Assembly: GCF_009865385.1 (NCBI RefSeq)
Contig: NZ_WWJT01000048.1
Location: forward strand, 1-57,736
DNA: 57,736 bases
Origin: Streptomyces sp. SID486
GTDB lineage: Bacteria > Actinomycetota > Actinomycetes > Streptomycetales > Streptomycetaceae
Direction of reading: 5' to 3'
Below are positions 51,782 to 57,736 of this stretch, in pieces; positions within the stretch are counted from its first letter, which is position 1; each line of letters begins with the position of its first letter. The notes beneath the pieces were generated by a model that saw only the letters and a program-made list of their open reading frames with translations, did no database searches and had not been told where the DNA came from. Both the position numbers and the translations under genes were made by a program.

Positions 51782-53220
51782 GGGGCGTGGGTGTCCACCG
51801 CGTACGGCACGTACGTACGCCGGTCCGGGTCGATGGCCAGGCGCCCGCCGGCCGGCGGGCGGGCCCGCTGCGCGCAGTCGCGGCGCTCGCAGATCCGGCA
51901 GCCCAGGCCGATGGGTGTCGCGGCGCGGGGATCGTCCAGGGCGATGCCCTCCGCGTAGACGAGCCGGTGCGCGTGCCGCAGCTCGCAGCCGAGTGCCACG
52001 GCGAACTCGGCGCGTGGCGCGTGGTGGCCGAAGCCACCTCGGACGATGGTCCGCGCGACCCAGAAGTACCGCTTCCCGTCCGGCATCTCCGCCACCTGTG
52101 TCAGGATCCGGCCCGGCGCGGAGAACGCCTCGTAGACCGTCCACAGCGGGCAGGTGCCGCCCAGCCGGGAGAAATGGAAGTCGGTGGCCGACTGCCGCTT
52201 GGAGATGTTGCCCGCCCGGTCGACCCGCAGGAAGGAGAACGGCACGCCTCGGCTGCCGCTGCGTTGCAGCGTGCTCAGGCGGTGGCAGACCGTCTCGAAT
52301 CCGACGCCGAAGCGGGCGGACAGCAACTCGACGTCGTACCGCACCTCCTCGGCGATGGTGTGGAAGGCGGTGTAGGGCATCAGCAGAGCGCCCGCGAAGT
52401 AGTTGGCCAGACCGATACGCGCCAGCGCCGACGACTCCGGTGACGTCAGTTCAGCGGCACTGTCGGAGAGTCGGCCGAGCAGCGGGCCGTGCTCCAGCAA
52501 CGCCAGCTGGGTGGCGAGCTGGAAGGCCCGCTGACCGTCGCTGAGCCAGGGGGAGAGGAACAGCACCCCGGTCTGCGGATCGTAGCGGCGGGCGTCGGGG
52601 GAGTGGTCGGGAGCTGCTTGCACGACACGCACACCGTGCCGTTCGGCGAGCCGAGCGGTGATCGGGTCGGCCGCCCGGCCCGGCCGCAGCTCCAGCGCCG
52701 CCGCCAGCTGTCCGGCCTCGCTGTCCAGCGGCTCGAAGTGGTTGTGGTGGGCGTAGAAGAAGTCCCGGACCTCGTCGTGCGGCTCGCCGTGAGGCAGCAG
52801 TGTTCCGTCGGTCCCCGGTACGGCGAGGGCGGCAGCCTGTTCGGCCGTGTCGCGGTATCTGTGGTGCAGCGCGACCAGGGCACGGGCCACTTCCGGATGG
52901 TCCCTGACGGCGGCGGAGACTTCGTCGTCGGCCGGCAGTGACACCCCGCACGCCTCGTCGGCGAGCGCGGCTCGCAGGTCGATGGCGAGCCGGTCGTCGT
53001 CGGCCTCGGAGAAGAACTCGGTGTCGACACCGAAGACCTGGGCGATCCGCAGCAGTACGGGTGCCGTGAGCGGGCGTTGGCTCTGTTCGATCTGGTTGGC
53101 GTAACTCGTGGAGATGCCGAGGGCGCGGGCCATGTCGACCTGGTTCATACCGTGCTCACGGCGCAGCCGACGCAGCTTGGCGTGGGCGTAGATCTTCCGG
53201 TCCGCCGGTCGTCGGGCCAT
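51778..53220 (-). CDS. prpR: PrpR/RamB-type transcriptional regulator
   Basis: 480 residues. N-terminal XRE helix-turn-helix ([40 protein letters not shown]), then an IrrE/M78-like region ([39 protein letters not shown]) and the ScfR-type C-terminal domain with [15 protein letters not shown] and a Cys cluster [13 protein letters not shown] that in mycobacterial PrpR holds an Fe-S cluster. PrpR activates the methylcitrate genes in response to propionyl-CoA; RamB is a close relative acting on glyoxylate genes. Divergence from prpDBC favours PrpR. Confidence 0.88.
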   Translation of the reverse strand: MARRPADRKIYAHAKLRRLRREHGMNQVDMARALGISTSYANQIEQSQRPLTAPVLLRIAQVFGVDTEFFSEADDDRLAIDLRAALADEACGVSLPADDEVSAAVRDHPEVARALVALHHRYRDTAEQAAALAVPGTDGTLLPHGEPHDEVRDFFYAHHNHFEPLDSEAGQLAAALELRPGRAADPITARLAERHGVRVVQAAPDHSPDARRYDPQTGVLFLSPWLSDGQRAFQLATQLALLEHGPLLGRLSDSAAELTSPESSALARIGLANYFAGALLMPYTAFHTIAEEVRYDVELLSARFGVGFETVCHRLSTLQRSGSRGVPFSFLRVDRAGNISKRQSATDFHFSRLGGTCPLWTVYEAFSAPGRILTQVAEMPDGKRYFWVARTIVRGGFGHHAPRAEFAVALGCELRHAHRLVYAEGIALDDPRAATPIGLGCRICERRDCAQRARPPAGGRLAIDPDRRTYVPYAVDTHAP

Positions 53221-53264
53221 GGGCGCACCTCCCCGTCAGCTTGCCTCCTTGCGAACATAGCATC

Positions 53265-53295
53265 CGCAGAATTCGCAGTTTTCGCAGATTCGCAG
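53265..53295. promoter_or_regulatory. Tandem operator repeats between prpR and prpD
   Basis: TTCGCAG occurs three times, at 53272, 53281 and 53289, with CCGCAG just before; TTGCGAA lies at 53249-53255. The spacing of 8-9 bases and the divergent promoters make this the likely PrpR binding region. Confidence 0.65.
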
Positions 53296-53409
53296 CTCCG
53301 CGCTGTACACATTCCGCACTGTGGAGCGGTGGCCCGATGGCCGGTCGCCGGGAAGGCTCTCTCACGTCAGCCGCCTTCAGCACTGCCGCCCGACATCGCG
53401 AGGAGTCCC

Positions 53410-54918
53410 GTGACCGAGCACCACGTCCGTGTCCACCCCAGCGCCGACCGGTTGCCCCGCGAGGACCAACTCGCCTGGAAGCTCGCGGCGGTGGCCACGA
53501 GCACCGAGCGTCTGGACGCCGGCAGCGGCGCCATGGCCGTCAACCGGGTGATCGACAACGCTTCGGTCGCCGTGGCCTCGTTGCTGCGCCGGCCGGTCGC
53601 CGTCGCCCGCGCCCAGGCCACCGCTCACGGTGCGGCCGGACGAGGGGCCTCGGTCTTCGGGACCCACGCCCGGGTCTCGCCGGAGTGGGCCGCCTGGGCC
53701 AACGGCACCGCCGTGCGCGAGCTGGACTTCCACGACACCTATCTGGCGGCGGACTACTCCCATCCCGGCGACAACATCCCGCCGCTGCTCGCCGTGGCTC
53801 AGCACACCGGCCGCGCGGGTGCCGACCTGCTGCGGGGGATCGTCGCCGCCTACGAGATCCATGTCGCCCTGGTGAAGGGCATCTGCCTGCACGAGCACCG
53901 CATCGACCATGTGGCCCACCTGAGCGCGGCCACCGCCTGCGGCCTGGGTGCCCTGCTGCGGCTGCCCACCGAGACGGTCTACCAGGCCGTCCAGCAGGCC
54001 GTGCACACCACGACAGCCACCCGGCAGTCCCGCAAGGGCGAGATCTCCAGCTGGAAGGCGTTCGCGCCCGCCTTCGCCGGCAAGGCGGCCGTGGAGGCCG
54101 TCGACAGGGCCATGCGTGGGGAGACCTCCCCGTCACCCGTCTACGAGGGCGAGGACGGCTTCCTCGCCTGGATGCTCGACGGCCCCGAGTCCGGCTACAC
54201 CGTGCTGCTCCCCGAGCCCGGCGATCCACGGCGGGCCATTCTCGACACCTACACCAAGGAGCACTCCGCCGAGTACCAGGCCCAGGCGATCATCGACCTG
54301 GCCCGGCGGCTGCGGGAGAAGACCGGCCCGCTGGACCGGGTGCGCTCCGTGGTCCTGCACACCAGCCACCACACCCACCGTGTGATCGGATCCGGCGCGA
54401 ACGACCCCCAGAAGTACGACCCCGCGGCCAGCCGCGAGACCCTCGACCACTCCGTGCCCTACATCTTCGCCGTCGCCCTTGAGGACGGGACCTGGCACCA
54501 CGAGCGTTCCTACGCCCCCGAGCGCGCCCGGCGCCCGGAGACCGTCGCGCTGTGGCGAAAGATCACGACAGTCGAGGACCCGGAGTGGACCCGCCGCTAC
54601 CACCACCCCGACCCGGACCGCCGGGCCTTCGGCGGACGCGCGGTGATCACCCTGGAGGACGGGTCCGTGATCGAGGACGAGCTGGCCGTCGCCGACGCCC
54701 ACCCCGCCGGGGCCCGCCCCTTCGACCGGCCCGCCTACGCGGGCAAGTTCCGTACTCTCACCGAGGGAGTCGTGGCACCGGCCGATCAGGACCGCTTCCT
54801 GGCCGACGCCGAGCGCCTGGCCGAACTGTCCTCCGCCGAACTGAGCGGCCTGTTCCCGGTCGTCGACACCGCCGCCGTCGCCGCGTACGACGCGGGCCTG
54901 CCGAAGGGCCTCTTCTGA
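53410..54918 (+). CDS. prpD: 2-methylcitrate dehydratase
   Basis: 502 residues from GTG 53410 with GAGGAG upstream. MmgE/PrpD family: [80 protein letters not shown] and [20 protein letters not shown] are all typical. It dehydrates 2-methylcitrate to 2-methyl-cis-aconitate in propionyl-CoA disposal. Its stop overlaps the prpB ATG (TGATG). Confidence 0.95.
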   Translation: MTEHHVRVHPSADRLPREDQLAWKLAAVATSTERLDAGSGAMAVNRVIDNASVAVASLLRRPVAVARAQATAHGAAGRGASVFGTHARVSPEWAAWANGTAVRELDFHDTYLAADYSHPGDNIPPLLAVAQHTGRAGADLLRGIVAAYEIHVALVKGICLHEHRIDHVAHLSAATACGLGALLRLPTETVYQAVQQAVHTTTATRQSRKGEISSWKAFAPAFAGKAAVEAVDRAMRGETSPSPVYEGEDGFLAWMLDGPESGYTVLLPEPGDPRRAILDTYTKEHSAEYQAQAIIDLARRLREKTGPLDRVRSVVLHTSHHTHRVIGSGANDPQKYDPAASRETLDHSVPYIFAVALEDGTWHHERSYAPERARRPETVALWRKITTVEDPEWTRRYHHPDPDRRAFGGRAVITLEDGSVIEDELAVADAHPAGARPFDRPAYAGKFRTLTEGVVAPADQDRFLADAERLAELSSAELSGLFPVVDTAAVAAYDAGLPKGLF

Positions 54919-55823
54919 TGCTGCACACCCGGACCACGCCCGCTCAGCGCCGCCGGGCACTCAGGGAACGACTGGCCGACAACCGGGTCCTCGTCATGCC
55001 CGGTGCCGTCAATCCGCTGTCCGCCCGCCTGATCCAGGACACCGGATTCGAGGCCGCCTATCTCTCCGGCGCCGTCCTCGCCGCCGACCTGGGCCTGCCC
55101 GACATCGGCCTGACCACCTCCACGGAGGTCGCGGCCCGAGCCCAGCAGACCACGAGGGTGACCGACCTGCCCGTCCTGATCGACGCCGACACCGGTTTCG
55201 GCGAACCGGTGAACGCCGCCCGCACCGTCCAGCTGATGGAGGACGCCGGCCTCGCCGGACTCCACCTGGAGGACCAGGTCAACCCCAAACGCTGCGGGCA
55301 CCTCGACGGCAAGTCGGTGGTCCCGCGCGAGGAGATGAGCCGCCGTATCCGCGCCGCGGTGGATGCCCGCCGGGACCCGGACTTCCTCCTCATGGCCCGC
55401 ACCGACGCGCGGGCCGTCGAGGGTCTGGGAGCCGCGATCGACCGTGCGAAGGCATACGTGGACGCCGGCGCCGACGCGCTCTTCCCTGAAGCCCTCGCCG
55501 ACGAGCGGGAGTTCGAGACACTCCGCAAGGCCGTCCCCGTCCCGCTCCTCGCCAACATGACCGAGTTCGGCAAGGGCCGACTGCTGGACGCGCGCACGCT
55601 GGAGAACCTCGGCTACGACATCGCCCTCTACCCCGTCACCCTGCTCCGCCTGGCCATGGGCGCCGTCGAGGACGGTCTGCGCACCCTCGCCGCAGAAGGC
55701 ACCCAGGAATCCCTGCTGCCCCGCATGCAGACCCGCTCCCGCCTCTACGAACTCCTCGGCTACGAGCAGTACACGGCCTTCGACTCGGCCGTGTACGACT
55801 TCACCCCCCCGCCCGGCACCTGA
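54918..55823 (+). CDS. prpB: 2-methylisocitrate lyase
   Basis: 301 residues of the isocitrate lyase/PEP mutase family. The catalytic Cys is in NPKRCGHLDGKSVVPREEM; LIDADTGFGEPVNAARTVQL binds Mg; LLANMTEFGKG and YPVTLLRLAMGAVEDGL complete the barrel. It cleaves 2-methylisocitrate to pyruvate and succinate. Translationally coupled to prpD. Confidence 0.95.
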   Translation: MLHTRTTPAQRRRALRERLADNRVLVMPGAVNPLSARLIQDTGFEAAYLSGAVLAADLGLPDIGLTTSTEVAARAQQTTRVTDLPVLIDADTGFGEPVNAARTVQLMEDAGLAGLHLEDQVNPKRCGHLDGKSVVPREEMSRRIRAAVDARRDPDFLLMARTDARAVEGLGAAIDRAKAYVDAGADALFPEALADEREFETLRKAVPVPLLANMTEFGKGRLLDARTLENLGYDIALYPVTLLRLAMGAVEDGLRTLAAEGTQESLLPRMQTRSRLYELLGYEQYTAFDSAVYDFTPPPGT

Positions 55824-55842
55824 CGCACCGGAGGCATCCGCC

Positions 55843-56979
55843 ATGACCAGCACCGCACCCGCGATCCACCGCGGCCTCGCCGGTGTCGTCGTCGACACCA
55901 CCCGGATCTCCACCGTCATCCAGGAGAGCAACTCACTCACCTACCGCGGCTACCCGGTCCAGGACCTCGCCGCCCACCGCTCCTTCGAGGAGGTCGCCCA
56001 CCTGTTGTGGCACGGCGAACTCCCGGACGCCTCCCAGCTGCGCGACTTCCAGGCCCGCGAACGCGCGCTGCGCCCCCTGGACCGCACCACCTCCGAACTG
56101 CTCGCCCGTCTCCCCCGGACATGCCACCCGATGGACGTGCTGCGCACGGCCGTCAGCCTCTTCGGCGCCGAGGACCCCATCGAGGACGACGGCACTCTCT
56201 CCGCCAACCGCGCCAAGTCCCTGACTCTGCTGGCGAAACTGCCCACCGTGGTGGCGGCCGACCAGCGACGCCGGCGCGGCCTCACCCCGATTCCGCCGGA
56301 CCCGGACCTCGGATACGCGGAGAACTTCTTCCACATGTGTCTCGGCGGCGTTCCCGCTCCGGAGGTGGTCCGCTGCTTCGAGATCTCTCTCACGCTGTAC
56401 GCCGAACACAGCTTCAACGCCTCCACGTTCACCGCTCGCGTGGTGACGTCCACGCTCTCCGACCTCTACAGCGCGGTCACCGCCGCCATCGGCGCTCTCA
56501 AGGGCCCCTTGCACGGCGGAGCCAACGAGGCCGTGATGAACATGCTCGATGAGATCGGCGACCCGCAGCGTGCCGAGACGTGGTTGCACCAGGCGCTCGC
56601 CGACAAGCGGAAGATCATGGGCTTCGGCCACCGCGTCTACAAGCACGGTGACTCCCGCGTGCCCATCATGCAGGACGCACTGGACCGCCTGGTCGCCCGT
56701 GCGGCGGATCCTGAGGTGACCCGCCTCGCCACCCTGCACGCGGCCCTGCGGCACGCCGTGCTCACCCGCAAGGGCATCCATCCCAACCTGGACTACCCGG
56801 CCGGCCTCGCGTACCACCTGATGGGCTTCGACACCCCCACCTTCACCCCGATCTTCGTGATGAGCCGCATCACCGGCTGGACCGCCCACATCACCGAACA
56901 GCTCGCCCACAATGCGCTGATCCGTCCCCTCGCCTCGTACACGGGCCCGGAGCAGCGGCCGGTGCCGACGGCCGAGTAG
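55843..56979 (+). CDS. prpC: 2-methylcitrate synthase / citrate synthase 2
   Basis: 378 residues. Active-site motifs: LYAEHSFNASTFTARV, GALKGPLHGGANEAVMNMLD, MGFGHRVYKHGDSRVPIMQD and GIHPNLDYPAGLAYHLMG. Length and N-terminus (GLAGVVVDTTRISTVIQESN, LTYRGYPVQDLA) are those of PrpC/CitA type II-like citrate synthases. It condenses propionyl-CoA with oxaloacetate. Third gene of the prpDBC operon, 19 bases after prpB. Confidence 0.95.
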   Translation: MTSTAPAIHRGLAGVVVDTTRISTVIQESNSLTYRGYPVQDLAAHRSFEEVAHLLWHGELPDASQLRDFQARERALRPLDRTTSELLARLPRTCHPMDVLRTAVSLFGAEDPIEDDGTLSANRAKSLTLLAKLPTVVAADQRRRRGLTPIPPDPDLGYAENFFHMCLGGVPAPEVVRCFEISLTLYAEHSFNASTFTARVVTSTLSDLYSAVTAAIGALKGPLHGGANEAVMNMLDEIGDPQRAETWLHQALADKRKIMGFGHRVYKHGDSRVPIMQDALDRLVARAADPEVTRLATLHAALRHAVLTRKGIHPNLDYPAGLAYHLMGFDTPTFTPIFVMSRITGWTAHITEQLAHNALIRPLASYTGPEQRPVPTAE

Positions 56980-57018
56980 GGACACGCGGCTGCGACGTTC
57001 CGTACGGGGGACACATCA

Positions 57019-57047
57019 GGGCCGGGACGCTCATGGCGTCCCGGCCC
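57019..57047. terminator. Bidirectional terminator between prpC and metE
   Basis: A perfect 12-bp inverted repeat (GGGCCGGGACGC and complement) with loop TCATG. Confidence 0.85.
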
Positions 57048-57066
57048 ACTGAAGTGTCCGGTCAGG

Positions 57067-57736
57067 TCACGCGTCCGGCAACTCGCCGCGGACGGTGCGG
57101 GCGGCGGCGACCAGGTTCTCCAGGGAGGCGCGGGTCTCGGGCCGGCCGCGGGTCTTCAGGCCGCAGCCGGGGTTGACCCAGAGCCGTTCGGCTGGGATCG
57201 CCTTCAGCCCGGTGCGGAGCAGGCCGGCGGCCTCCTCGGCGCTCGGGACGCGCGGGCAGTGGATGTCGTAGACGCCGGGTCCGGCCTCGCGCGGGTAGCC
57301 GTGGGAGGCGAGTTCGCGGGCGACCTGCATGTGGGAGCGGGCGGCCTCCAGGCTGATGACGTCGGCGTCGAGGTCGTCGATGGCCCGGACGATGTCACCG
57401 AACTCGGCGTAGCACATGTGGGTGTGGATCCGGGTGTCCGGCCGCACACCGCTGGTGGTGAGCCGGAAGGCTTCGGTCGCCCAGTCCAGGTACGCCGGAC
57501 GGTCGGCGGCGCGCGGCGGCAGGGTCTCGCGCAGCGCCGGCTCGTCCACCTGGATCACCGAGGTGCCGGCTGCTTCGAGGTCGTTCACCTCGTCGCGCAG
57601 GGCGAGGGCGACCTGGCGTGCGGTGTCGGCGAGGGGCTGGTCGTCGCGGACGAAGGGCCAGGCGAGCATGGTGACCGGTCCGGTCAGCATGCCCTTGACC
57701 GGGCGGCTCGTGAGGGACTGGGCGTACGTCGTCCAG
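57067..57736 (-). CDS. metE: Cobalamin-independent methionine synthase, C-terminal part
   Basis: About 223 residues of the C-terminal catalytic domain; the gene continues beyond the window edge. Motifs: [49 protein letters not shown] (zinc His/Cys), [21 protein letters not shown] and [16 protein letters not shown] (zinc Cys). It transfers methyl from polyglutamyl methyl-tetrahydrofolate to homocysteine. Its upstream control region, often a cobalamin riboswitch in Streptomyces, is outside the window. Confidence 0.95.
   Translation of the reverse strand, partial: WTTYAQSLTSRPVKGMLTGPVTMLAWPFVRDDQPLADTARQVALALRDEVNDLEAAGTSVIQVDEPALRETLPPRAADRPAYLDWATEAFRLTTSGVRPDTRIHTHMCYAEFGDIVRAIDDLDADVISLEAARSHMQVARELASHGYPREAGPGVYDIHCPRVPSAEEAAGLLRTGLKAIPAERLWVNPGCGLKTRGRPETRASLENLVAAARTVRGELPDA

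Overview
The window reads as chromosomal DNA of a high-GC actinomycete, almost certainly Streptomyces. Reasons: strong G/C bias at third codon positions, GTG and TTG starts, long GC hairpins as terminators, a Streptomyces-style cold-shock locus, a zinc-independent ribosomal protein set with Zur-like boxes, and a PrpR/RamB-type regulator beside prpDBC. No name was supplied, so the genus is inferred.

Layout. 1-5.5 kb: a cold-shock locus with two CspA-type proteins, a DEAD-box RNA helicase, a CBS-domain gene that looks frameshifted, a small conserved protein and a MerR/BldC-like regulator. The regulator sits behind an unusual ~700-base leader. 5.5-18.4 kb: a scarred, mobile region. It has one near-complete IS5-family element carrying an accessory gene, a second heavily deleted copy, two broken IS256-family transposases, and fragments of a SpoIIE-type phosphatase, a membrane protein and a secreted protein. 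Intact genes for RNase J, two GNAT acetyltransferases and a MerR regulator lie among them. 18.5-25.2 kb: a zinc-limitation block with S14, L28, L33, L31, S18 and L32 paralogues, two CobW-family proteins (one lacking its P-loop), an extra IF-1, a GNAT protein, a truncated ArsR gene and a CDF exporter. 25.2-32.7 kb: small hypothetical genes, then a two-gene cassette of a beta-propeller protein and a subtilisin-fold protein without its catalytic His and Ser. Gene fragments follow.

32.8-51 kb is a vitamin B12 island with five cobalamin riboswitch-like leaders. It encodes a secreted DUF4430 protein, a BtuF-like cobalamin binder, a secreted transcobalamin/intrinsic-factor-like protein, a large wall-anchored protein with two alpha/alpha-barrel domains and an LAXTG sorting signal, a second anchored protein sharing its N-terminal domain, a complete ECF transporter (T, fused A-A', S) and CbtB/CbtA. 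Inside it lies a tightly coupled valine-degradation operon (mmsA, acyl-CoA dehydrogenase, 3-hydroxyisobutyryl-CoA hydrolase, mmsB, enoyl-CoA hydratase), itself preceded by a canonical cobalamin riboswitch.

51-57.7 kb: a PrpR-like regulator divergent from prpD-prpB-prpC (methylcitrate cycle), and the 3' part of metE. Valine breakdown yields propionyl-CoA, which can go through B12-dependent methylmalonyl-CoA mutase or the B12-independent methylcitrate cycle. MetE is the B12-independent methionine synthase. The right half of the window therefore groups B12 capture with pathways that need B12 or replace it. The best candidates for something undescribed are the wall-anchored, intrinsic-factor-like B12 capture system feeding an ECF transporter, and the propeller/pseudoprotease cassette.
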